Source of the DNA: Oscillospiraceae bacterium
Lineage (GTDB): Bacteria; Bacillota; Clostridia; Oscillospirales; Oscillospiraceae
DNA: 64,000 nucleotides
NCBI GenBank assembly: GCA_024691985.1
Contig: JAILNC010000129.1
Location: 1-64,000, forward strand
Direction: 5' to 3'
The notes below the pieces were generated by a model. The model ran no database searches. It was given only the letters and a program-made list of their open reading frames with translations, and was not told where the DNA came from. Of the stretch, positions 56,444 through 64,000 are shown one piece after another; the stretch's first letter is position 1, and every line of letters starts with the position of its first letter. The position numbers and the translations under genes were made by a program.

Positions 56444-58999
56444 ATGAAACTGATGATACTCGACGGCAACAGCATCGTGAACCGCGCCTTCTACGGCGTG
56501 CGCCCCCTCAACGCGCCCGACGGGACGCCGACAAACGCCGTCTTCGGCTTTCTGAACATCCTGCAGCGCATGCTGGACGAACAGAAGCCGGACGCGGTGT
56601 GCGTCGCCTTCGACCGCAAGGAGCCGACCTTCCGCCACCAGGCCTACGAGGCCTACAAGGCGCAGCGCAAGCCCATGCCGGAGGAGCTGGCGGTGCAGAT
56701 GCCGCTTCTGAAAGAGACGCTGGATGCGATGGGGATCCGCCGCTATGAGCTCGTGGGCTACGAGGCGGACGACATCCTCGGCACCGCGGCGCGCATCTGC
56801 GAGGAAAAGGGCTGGGACTGCGCCGTCGTCACGGGCGACAAGGACAGCCTGCAGCTCATCGACGAGCATACCACGGTCTGCAACGTCAAGTCCCGCATGG
56901 GCCAGACGGAGACCGTCAACTATACGCCCGAGGTCTTCGAGGCGGAATACGGCTTCGCGCCGCCGCAGATGGTCGATCTCAAGGCACTGATGGGCGACAG
57001 CTCCGACAATATCCCCGGCGTGCCCGGCATCGGCGAGAAAACGGCGATGGAGCTCGTGCAGCGCTACGGGACGATCGACCGCATCTACCGGGAGCTGCCT
57101 GCCCTCGATATCAAGGAGGGCGTGCGCAAAAAGCTCGCGGCGGGGGAGGAGAGCGCCCGCAATTCCTACTGGCTCGCCACCATTCTGCGCGAGGTCCCGC
57201 TGGACTTCGACCCGCAGGATTCCCTCTGGGACAAAAACTACACCGACGCGCTCTACGGCCTGTTCAAGCGCCTCGGCTTTCAAAAGTTCATCGAGAAGTG
57301 GGGCCTGACCGAGAACGCCTCTTCGGAAGCGCCCACCGCAGATACCCTGCCCCGCGTGCTCGTTGACTCGCCCGAGCACATGGAAGCGCTTCTCGGCGCC
57401 GTGAAGGCCGCTGAAAGGCTCTCCGTCGCCTTCTCCGGCAGCCTCGACACCATTGAGCTCTGCGACGGGAAAGCGGTCTATGAGGCCTCCTGGGGCGCCT
57501 GCGGCGACGGATATGACAAGCTGCTGGATCTGATGTTCAGCCCCGAGACAAAAAAGTGCGGCCACCACATCAAGGAGCAGATGAACGTCCTCCTGCGCGA
57601 GGGCCGCAGCTGCGCGGGCTATGTGTCCGATACGGCGCTGGCGGCCTATCTGCTCGACGCCAATGAGAACGACTACGCGCTGTCTCGCCTGTCCGCCCGG
57701 TATCTGGGCGCTGAGACGGACGGGGCGGAGGCCGTCTTCACTCTGGCTCCTGTACTGGAGGGAAAACTGGAAGAGCTCGGCATGATGAAGCTCTACCGCG
57801 AGATCGAGCTTCCGCTGTGTGAGGTCCTGGCCGAGATGGAAAAGGCGGGCTTCTTCGTCGACCGCAAGGCCCTGTACGAATTCGGCGAGAGCCTCAACGG
57901 CGACATCGCGCGGCTGCAGGACAGCATCTGGCAGCACGCCGGACACGAGTTCAACATCAATTCGCCCAAGCAGCTCGGCGAGGTGCTGTTCGAGGAGCTG
58001 ATGCTCCCGTCCGGCAAGAAGACCAAGACCGGCTGGAGTACCAACGTCGATGTGCTGGAAAAGCTCCGCGCGAAGCACCCGATCGTGGAGGAGATTTTGG
58101 AATACCGCACGCTGACCAAGCTCAAGTCCACCTACGCCGACGGACTTCTGAAGGTGATCGGCCCCGACGGGCGAATCCATTCCAGCTTCCAGATGACCGT
58201 CACCGCGACGGGCAGACTCTCCTCGACAGAGCCGAACCTGCAGAACATCCCCGTGCGCAAGAAGCTCGGCGCAGAGATTCGGAAAATGTTTGTCGCCGGC
58301 CCCGGCATGGTGCTGGTGGACGCCGACTACAGCCAGATCGAGCTGCGGCTGCTGGCCTACATCTCCGGGGACGAGGCCATGCGCGAGGCCTTTCTGAGCG
58401 GCGAGGATTTCCACACGGTCACGGCCTCCCGCGTCTTCGGCGTTCCGATCGACGAAGTCACGCCTCTGATGCGCAGCCGCGCCAAGGCGGTCAACTTCGG
58501 CATCGTCTACGGTATCTCCGCCTTTTCGCTGGCGCAGGATATCGGCGTCTTTCCCAGCGAGGCGAAGGCCTACATGGACGCGTATCTGGACAAGTACCAC
58601 GGCGTGCGCGACTATATGAAGCGCATCGTGGCGAAGGCCAAAGAGGACGGCTATGTCGACACCCTCTTCTCACGCCGCCGCTGGCTGCCCGAGCTCAAGA
58701 GCTCCAACTTCAACGTCCGCTCCTTCGGTGAGCGCGTAGCTCTGAACATGCCCGTGCAGGGCACGGCTGCCGACGTTATCAAGCTCGCCATGGTCAACGT
58801 GTACCGCAGATTGCAAAAGGAAGGCTTGCAGGCGCGGCTGATCCTGCAGGTGCACGACGAGCTCATCGTCGAGTGTCCCGAGGCGGAGAGTGAAACGGTG
58901 CGCGCTCTGCTTGCCGAGGAGATGGAGAACGCCGTGCATTACAGCGTGCCGCTTGTCGCTCAAGCGCACATCGGCCACAGCTGGGCGGAGGCGCACTGA
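56444..58999 (+). CDS. polA: DNA polymerase I
   Basis: 5' exonuclease domain; DADYSQIELRLLA; VHDELIVECPE. Confidence 0.97.
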   Translation: MKLMILDGNSIVNRAFYGVRPLNAPDGTPTNAVFGFLNILQRMLDEQKPDAVCVAFDRKEPTFRHQAYEAYKAQRKPMPEELAVQMPLLKETLDAMGIRRYELVGYEADDILGTAARICEEKGWDCAVVTGDKDSLQLIDEHTTVCNVKSRMGQTETVNYTPEVFEAEYGFAPPQMVDLKALMGDSSDNIPGVPGIGEKTAMELVQRYGTIDRIYRELPALDIKEGVRKKLAAGEESARNSYWLATILREVPLDFDPQDSLWDKNYTDALYGLFKRLGFQKFIEKWGLTENASSEAPTADTLPRVLVDSPEHMEALLGAVKAAERLSVAFSGSLDTIELCDGKAVYEASWGACGDGYDKLLDLMFSPETKKCGHHIKEQMNVLLREGRSCAGYVSDTALAAYLLDANENDYALSRLSARYLGAETDGAEAVFTLAPVLEGKLEELGMMKLYREIELPLCEVLAEMEKAGFFVDRKALYEFGESLNGDIARLQDSIWQHAGHEFNINSPKQLGEVLFEELMLPSGKKTKTGWSTNVDVLEKLRAKHPIVEEILEYRTLTKLKSTYADGLLKVIGPDGRIHSSFQMTVTATGRLSSTEPNLQNIPVRKKLGAEIRKMFVAGPGMVLVDADYSQIELRLLAYISGDEAMREAFLSGEDFHTVTASRVFGVPIDEVTPLMRSRAKAVNFGIVYGISAFSLAQDIGVFPSEAKAYMDAYLDKYHGVRDYMKRIVAKAKEDGYVDTLFSRRRWLPELKSSNFNVRSFGERVALNMPVQGTAADVIKLAMVNVYRRLQKEGLQARLILQVHDELIVECPEAESETVRALLAEEMENAVHYSVPLVAQAHIGHSWAEAH

Positions 59000-59442
59000 T
59001 GGAGCTTTTCATCTGCGACGCGCGCCCCGAACACATCCCGCAGATCGAGGCAATCGAGAGGGCCTGCTTTTCCGTACCCTGGACGGCAGAGCAGATCGGC
59101 TCCCAGCTCAGGGACGGGCAGCACGAGTTCCTTGCGGCGCTCGACGAAAGCGGAACAGTCCTGGGCTACGTCGGGATGATGACGGTGCTGGACGAGGGCT
59201 ATATCGCAAACGTCGCCGTGGACCCGGCCTATCGCAGGCAGGGGATCGCGGACCGCCTGATCGCGCGCCTGTGCGAGATCGCCCGGGAGCGCTGCCTCTC
59301 CTTTGTGACGCTCGAGGCACGCGCCTCGAACGCCCCGGCGATCGCGCTGTACGAAAAGCATGGCTTCGTCCCGGTCGGCCTGCGCAAAGCCTATTACGAG
59401 CGCCCCCGCGAGGACGCCCTTCTGATGACCAAAACCTTCTGA
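58999..59442 (+). CDS. rimI: Ribosomal protein-alanine N-acetyltransferase
   Basis: GNAT fold; VAVDPAYRRQGIADRLI. Confidence 0.92.
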   Translation: MELFICDARPEHIPQIEAIERACFSVPWTAEQIGSQLRDGQHEFLAALDESGTVLGYVGMMTVLDEGYIANVAVDPAYRRQGIADRLIARLCEIARERCLSFVTLEARASNAPAIALYEKHGFVPVGLRKAYYERPREDALLMTKTF

Positions 59443-59458
59443 ATCGAGGCGCAATGCA

Positions 59459-60460
59459 TTGAAAATACTTGCAATTGAATCCACCTGCGACGAGACCGCC
59501 GTCGCCGTGGTCGAGGACGGACGGAAGATCCTGAGCGACAAGATCCGCTCGCAGGCGCAGCTGCATGCGATATACGGCGGCGTCGTCCCGGAGATCGCGT
59601 CCCGCTGCCATGTGGAGGCGATCTCCCTGCTCGCACAGCAGGCGATCGACGAGGCCGGCATCACCCGGCAGGACATCGACGCCGTCGCCGTCGCCTATGC
59701 GCCCGGCCTGATCGGCGCGGTACTGGTCGGGGTGAACTTTGCCAAGGCCTGCGCCTCGGCGCTGGGCGTGCCGCTGATCCCGGTGCATCACATCCGCGGC
59801 CATATCGCGGCAAACTACCTGGCCTACCCTGACCTGGAGCCGCCCTTCCTCTGCCTCGCCATCTCCGGCGGCAACTCGCTGCTGGTGGATGTGCGCGGCT
59901 ATACGGACATGAAGATCCTCGGCTGCTCGCGGGACGACGCGGCAGGGGAGTGTTTCGACAAGACGGCCCGCGTGCTCGGCCTGCCCTATCCCGGCGGCCG
60001 CCCGATCGAGCAGCTCTCCGAGGGCGGGGACGATACGAAATACGTTTTCCCCATCGGCCATGTGGACGGCAGCCCCTACGACATGAGCTTTTCCGGCCTA
60101 AAGACCGCGGTCATCAACCTCGTGCACAACGCCGAGCAGAAGGGCGAGGCGCTGGACCGTCCGTCGCTTGCGGCCTCGTTTACAAAAGCGGTGAGCGACA
60201 GCCTCGTACCGCGCACCATGCAGGCCGCGCGCGAGCTCGGCTATGACAAGATCGCGGTCGCGGGCGGCGTGGCCGCCAACAAACGGATACGCCGGGATTT
60301 CAGCGAAGCCGCCGCACAGGAGGGCAAGCAGCTCTTCTTCCCGCCCTTGAAGCTCTGCGGAGACAACGGGGCTATGATCGGCGCCCAGGGCTATTACGAG
60401 TATCTCGCCGGGACGCGGGCGGGCAGCGATCTCAACGCATACGCGACCATGGACATCTGA
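59459..60460 (+). CDS. tsaD: tRNA threonylcarbamoyladenosine biosynthesis protein TsaD (TTG start)
   Basis: KILAIESTCDETAVAVV; VHHIRGHIAANYL. Confidence 0.96.
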   Translation: MKILAIESTCDETAVAVVEDGRKILSDKIRSQAQLHAIYGGVVPEIASRCHVEAISLLAQQAIDEAGITRQDIDAVAVAYAPGLIGAVLVGVNFAKACASALGVPLIPVHHIRGHIAANYLAYPDLEPPFLCLAISGGNSLLVDVRGYTDMKILGCSRDDAAGECFDKTARVLGLPYPGGRPIEQLSEGGDDTKYVFPIGHVDGSPYDMSFSGLKTAVINLVHNAEQKGEALDRPSLAASFTKAVSDSLVPRTMQAARELGYDKIAVAGGVAANKRIRRDFSEAAAQEGKQLFFPPLKLCGDNGAMIGAQGYYEYLAGTRAGSDLNAYATMDI

Positions 60461-60484
60461 CAGAAAGACAGGGGGGACGCAGCC

Positions 60485-61171
60485 ATGGGGGTCCATGACG
60501 GACACAGGGAACGGATGAAGGAGAGTTTTCTTGCCCACGGACTCGAACCGATGAGCGATATCGGGGCGCTGGAACTGCTGCTGTATTACGCGATCCCGCG
60601 CCGGAACACCAACGAGCTGGCGCATGCGCTGCTGGACGCCTTCGAAACGCTTGACGGGGTGTTCCATGCCTCAAAGGAGGAGCTGATGGCCGTGCCCGGC
60701 ATCGGGGAGCACGCGGCGATCCTGCTGACGCTCGTGCCGCAGATCGTGAAAAAGAGCGCGGTCTCCAAAACCCGCGAGATCGTACAGATCCGCTCGTCCT
60801 CCGATGCGGGGGCGTATATGCTCCCGCGCTTTCAGCACGAGCAGGACGAGCTTTTGCTGATGCTCTGTCTGGATGCGCGAAATTCCGTGATTTGCTGCTG
60901 CGAGATGGCGCACGGCGTTGTCAACAGCGTGGAGGCCAGCACCCGCCGCATCGTCGAGAAGGCGCTGAAGGTCAAGGCAAGCGCCGTCATCATTGCGCAC
61001 AACCATCCCAGCGGTTTCGCGATCCCCTCGCGCGAGGACGACGCCTTCACCCAAAGTCTGTACTCCTCGCTTGAGCTGGTCGGCATACGTTTTCTCGATC
61101 ATATCATTGTTGCGGGCGAGGACTATGTTTCACTCTCGGACACCGGTATGCTGTCCCTCTATCGTTACTGA
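60485..61171 (+). CDS. radC: RadC family (JAB/MPN domain) protein
   Basis: AVIIAHNHPSGFAIPSREDDAFT. Confidence 0.94.
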   Translation: MGVHDGHRERMKESFLAHGLEPMSDIGALELLLYYAIPRRNTNELAHALLDAFETLDGVFHASKEELMAVPGIGEHAAILLTLVPQIVKKSAVSKTREIVQIRSSSDAGAYMLPRFQHEQDELLLMLCLDARNSVICCCEMAHGVVNSVEASTRRIVEKALKVKASAVIIAHNHPSGFAIPSREDDAFTQSLYSSLELVGIRFLDHIIVAGEDYVSLSDTGMLSLYRY

Positions 61172-61537
61172 ATTATGTAAATCGAAACCTGTTTCTTTTT
61201 CGTAATGTAGTACGCTTTCCGGATTCGACCACTTTCAACATAAAACTCGTTTTTCAGCATAATAAGGGGGAACAGGGCTGTTGAAAAACATGTTGACAGT
61301 GTTGATAACTATTTGAAAAGTTTCCGCGCTGTTTGTTTATGTAAACCGGAAAAAAGCGCTCCGCACGCCGCACGGCGGCCCGGATACTTCACAGTTTTGG
61401 AGCATCCGGGAACATTTGCACAGCGTTTTACTATGTTGGGGCTCTTTACACAGTCCTCGTTCCTGTCAGGATATTACAGCATGTAAACCGACGCGGCAGG
61501 CCTTGAGAACCCGGGCCTGCCGATGTATCGAAAATGG

Positions 61538-61566
61538 TTGACTTCCGAAGTGTTTTATGCTACACT
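61538..61566 (+). promoter_or_regulatory. Candidate promoter for tRNA-Thr
   Basis: TTGACT-N17-TACACT. Confidence 0.75.
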
Positions 61567-61587
61567 CTCACTTGCTTTGGGGAAAAT

Positions 61588-61663
61588 GCTGGTATAGCTC
61601 AGTCGGTAGAGCAGCTGATTCGTAATCAGCAGGTCGTGTGTTCGAGTCACATTACCAGCTCCA
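61588..61663 (+). tRNA. tRNA-Thr(CGT), CCA encoded
   Basis: Complete cloverleaf: GCTGGTA...TACCAGC acceptor, loop TTCGTAA, T-loop TTCGAGT. Confidence 0.94.
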
Positions 61664-61665
61664 GC

Positions 61666-61703
61666 GTCGTCGCAAGCTGCATATCGCTTGCGGCGACTTT
61701 TTT
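61666..61703 (+). terminator. Terminator after tRNA-Thr
   Basis: GTCGTCGCAAGC-tgcatatc-GCTTGCGGCGAC-TTTTTT. Confidence 0.9.
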
Positions 61704-61790
61704 ATGATTTGCATCAAAAGTCACCTCGCGCTCATTTCGCTGCTCCTCCTTCTCAAATGCGACCCGCTTACGCGGCTCGCATTTGACAAA

Positions 61791-61830
61791 GAGGGACGGA
61801 AACGTTTCGTTTCCGTCCCTCTTTTTGTAG
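61791..61830. terminator. Terminator (likely of - strand gene, possibly bidirectional)
   Basis: AGAGGGACGGAAACG-ttt-CGTTTCCGTCCCTCT, T-run on + side. Confidence 0.8.
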
Positions 61831-61840
61831 ATAGCAAAAA

Positions 61841-62230
61841 TCAGTCCAGACCCATGAGCTTGCCATAGATCCGCACGGCATTGCGCACGCAGTCGTCGCA
61901 GGCGCAGAGGACGCGCCCCGTCCTGACGCCCTTGAGCTCTCTGCACGTCACGGCGCCGCAGGCATCCTTGAAGGCCAGCGACATCTGCCTCGCCGCGCGC
62001 GAGGTACCGCTGCCGTTCAGCCGCAGTCCCGCGGCCATGGCCGCGCCGACCAGCGCGCCACAGCTTCCCTCCATTGAGCCCATGCCGGATCCGAAACCGG
62101 AAGCCATGGCAAGCAGCTGCGCATCGTCCAGCCCGGTCTGATCCTTCAGCGCGAAGAGCACTGCCTGACAGCAGTTGCAGGCCTTATGCTTATAAGCGAC
62201 GGCCTGTTCGGCTCTCTCTTCAATCGTCAA
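61841..62230 (-). CDS. C-GCAxxG-C-C family small redox-like protein
   Basis: ACNCCQAVLFALKD, SCGALVGAAMAAGL, ACGAVTCRELKG, CACDDCVRNA. Confidence 0.88.
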   Translation of the reverse strand: MTIEERAEQAVAYKHKACNCCQAVLFALKDQTGLDDAQLLAMASGFGSGMGSMEGSCGALVGAAMAAGLRLNGSGTSRAARQMSLAFKDACGAVTCRELKGVRTGRVLCACDDCVRNAVRIYGKLMGLD

Positions 62231-62257
62231 TTTCTTTTCCTCCGTCTCTTTTTGTCC

Positions 62258-62285
62258 AGTATAGCAAAGCGCGTTTTTTTGTCAA
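62258..62285 (-). promoter_or_regulatory. Candidate promoter for C-GCAxxG-C-C gene
   Basis: TTGACA-N16-TATACT on - strand. Confidence 0.7.
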
Positions 62286-62398
62286 GCCGTGCCGTGCGCT
62301 GTAAAAAAATACTTGCGTCATCCGCTGTATATCGTCCCTGATCCGGCAAAAGATAGTGTCGGGCGAATGTCCCGAAACCAGAAAAGGAGATGGAAACG

Positions 62399-62599
62399 AT
62401 GTCCAACAACACCAGCAATCATCTTGTCAATCCCGCAGCCCGCGAGGCCATGGATAAGTTCAAGATGGAGGCCGCGTCCGAGGTCGGTGTGAACCTCAAG
62501 GACGGCTACAACGGCGAGCTCACCAGCCGTCAGGCCGGTTCCGTCGGCGGCCAGATGGTCAAAAAGATGATCGAGGCATACGAAAACGGCATGAAGTAA
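62399..62599 (+). CDS. Alpha/beta-type small acid-soluble spore protein
   Basis: LVNPAAREAMDKFKMEAASEVGV...GYNGELTSRQAGSVGGQMVKKMI. Confidence 0.95.
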   Translation: MSNNTSNHLVNPAAREAMDKFKMEAASEVGVNLKDGYNGELTSRQAGSVGGQMVKKMIEAYENGMK

Positions 62600-62676
62600 G
62601 GCTTCACGCCGGAGATGCAGGACAGTCGAAAGGCTGTTCTGCATTTTCATATCCGGGCCGGGGAGGGGAATGTTTG

Positions 62677-62706
62677 TTGACAGCGGAGCGCATTTGGATG
62701 TATCAT
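62677..62706 (+). promoter_or_regulatory. Candidate promoter for P-type ATPase gene
   Basis: TTGACA-N18-TATCAT. Confidence 0.6.
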
Positions 62707-62747
62707 ATAATGACAAGTGTCCCAATCCTTCTGACAGGTGATACAAA

Positions 62748-64000
62748 ATGCCCAAGCATCTTGCGCCTTCCGCCAAGCGTGTATCGAAAACTGAAAAGCT
62801 GAGATCTCTGCGGGAGCGCCGTGTGAAGGAGGAGCCCGAAGCGGAAAAGCGCAGGCTCCCGCTTCTGGATGCACTGGAGAGGGCCCGCTATCTGCCGATC
62901 GTCCTGCCCGCGCTGCTGCTGATCGCGGCCGCGTTCCTTCCGCTCGAGGGCTGGATGCGTCCGGCCGTCTACGCCGTCCCGTTCCTGCTCGCCTATGCGC
63001 CGATCGTCCTCGCCTCCGTCAACGGTATACGCGAGCGGCGCTTCCTTTCCAATGAGCAGCTTACGGTCGCGGCGGGCGTTCTCCTGTTTGCCTGCGGCCT
63101 GTATACGGAGTCCGTCCTGTTGGCGATCCTGTTCGCCGCTTCGAAGCTTCTGGAGGAGTATTTGCTGGCCGACAGTCAGAAGGCCATGGACAAGGTGCTC
63201 GGCATGCTGCCGGACAAGGCGCTGGTGATGGGGGAGGACGGTCCCGAGCTGCGTGACCCGCGGGAGGTCGTCCCGGGGGATATCCTTTTTATCCCCGCCG
63301 GAGAGCGTATCCCTGTGGACGGGGTGATCACGGAGGGCATCACGACGATCGACACCGCGGCGGTCTCCGGACAGCGCTCGCCCTGGGCCGTGAACGAGGG
63401 ATACCGCGTCTATTCCGGCTGCATGAACCTGACCAGCGATATCAAGATCCGCGCGACCAAGCCCTTCGATCAGTCTGCGGCGGGGAGCATCTGCCGCATT
63501 GCGCAGGAGGCGGCGGACTTCAACTCCGAACAGGAGAACCAGGCCAGGCGCTTCAACAGCTTCTATGTGCTCGGCGTCGTGGCGCTTGCGGTGGTGACGG
63601 GACTTGTTCTTCCGCTCTTCAAGGGCAACTGGCTTTCCCATCTGTGCAGGGCGGCGGCGCTGCTGATCGCCGCGCGTCCCGCGGCGGAAGCTTTTTCCAT
63701 CCCGCTCGCCTATCGCAAGGGGCTTGCGCTGTCTGCAAAAAACGGCGTCTTCTCCAAGGGGGAGGATTGCTTTGAATCCATGGCACGCTCCGATACGGTG
63801 GTTTTCGACAAGACCGGGACCATCACGGAGGGGCGTTTCTCGGTGACGGATGTGGTGCCGAATCAGATGAGCGAGCATAAACTTCTCGTGATCGCCGCCG
63901 CCGCCGAGAGCTTCTCGCGTCATCCCGTCGCCCAGGCGATCCGGGAGGCCGCGGGGGAGATCGACAAGCGCGTGCTGCAGGTCATCAAGGTGAAGGAGAC
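62748..64000 (+). CDS. P1B-like (heavy-metal type) P-type ATPase, truncated by window end, noncanonical motifs
   Basis: Open frame to window end: GDILFIPAGERIPVDGVI, VVFDKTGTITEG, SRHPVAQAI; absent from ORF track because no stop in window. Confidence 0.88.
   Translation, partial: MPKHLAPSAKRVSKTEKLRSLRERRVKEEPEAEKRRLPLLDALERARYLPIVLPALLLIAAAFLPLEGWMRPAVYAVPFLLAYAPIVLASVNGIRERRFLSNEQLTVAAGVLLFACGLYTESVLLAILFAASKLLEEYLLADSQKAMDKVLGMLPDKALVMGEDGPELRDPREVVPGDILFIPAGERIPVDGVITEGITTIDTAAVSGQRSPWAVNEGYRVYSGCMNLTSDIKIRATKPFDQSAAGSICRIAQEAADFNSEQENQARRFNSFYVLGVVALAVVTGLVLPLFKGNWLSHLCRAAALLIAARPAAEAFSIPLAYRKGLALSAKNGVFSKGEDCFESMARSDTVVFDKTGTITEGRFSVTDVVPNQMSEHKLLVIAAAAESFSRHPVAQAIREAAGEIDKRVLQVIKVKE

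Noticed and set aside
54881-58600. 1239-aa - strand ORF antisense to uvrB and polA
   Set aside because: High-GC antisense artefact: fully overlaps two well-conserved genes, composition is rich in A/R/H/D/L as expected for complement reading, no recognisable domain.
61270-61310. DnaA-box-like TGTTGATAA near radC
   Set aside because: A single one-mismatch site without a cluster or origin genes is expected by chance.
61638-61946. Short ORFs over the tRNA 3' end and terminators
   Set aside because: Overlap tRNA and hairpins; no ribosome-binding site or family.
62290-62398. Sigma-G type promoter for the SASP gene
   Set aside because: Expected biologically, but I could not place both elements with correct spacing.
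62703-63923. 406-aa - strand ORF opposite the P-type ATPase
   Set aside because: The + strand frame has DKTGT and other ATPase motifs; the - frame has none.
1-64000. CRISPR arrays, prophage, IS elements, rRNA operons
   Set aside because: No regularly spaced repeats, no cas, transposase, integrase or phage structural genes, and no rRNA-like sequence seen.

Overview
64 kb window from a GC-rich, low-GC-phylum (Clostridia, Oscillospiraceae-like by gene content; inference) chromosome. It is mostly dense housekeeping operons, largely on the + strand: a sugar/nucleoside-type ABC transporter, a radical-SAM pair, rplS, a glycosyltransferase island, lepB-rbgA-rnhB-yraN, tig-clpP-clpX-lon-engB, scpAB-ytfJ-dacF, cmk-ispH/rpsA, ackA (-), tmcAL, livJHMGF, prfA, a tsaC/coaE fusion, uppP, ftsK/spoIIIE, rqcH, uvrB, polA, rimI, tsaD, radC, tRNA-Thr, an SASP gene and a truncated P-type ATPase. 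No CRISPR array, rRNA, transposase, integrase or prophage module was seen. Observations most worth checking: (1) a P1B-like ATPase keeping DKTGT and HP but with TGES read as SGQR and CPC read as RPA; (2) an ispH-rpsA in-frame fusion with its own internal Shine-Dalgarno/ATG and a candidate extended -10 promoter in an AT-rich island inside ispH; (3) several unexplained structured intergenic regions (clpP-clpX, rqcH-PAP2, liv leader, ytfJ-dacF, radC-tRNA); (4) a TsaC-CoaE fusion; (5) a glycosyltransferase island inside the usual rplS-lepB neighbourhood. All family calls come from reading the translations; no database search was run.
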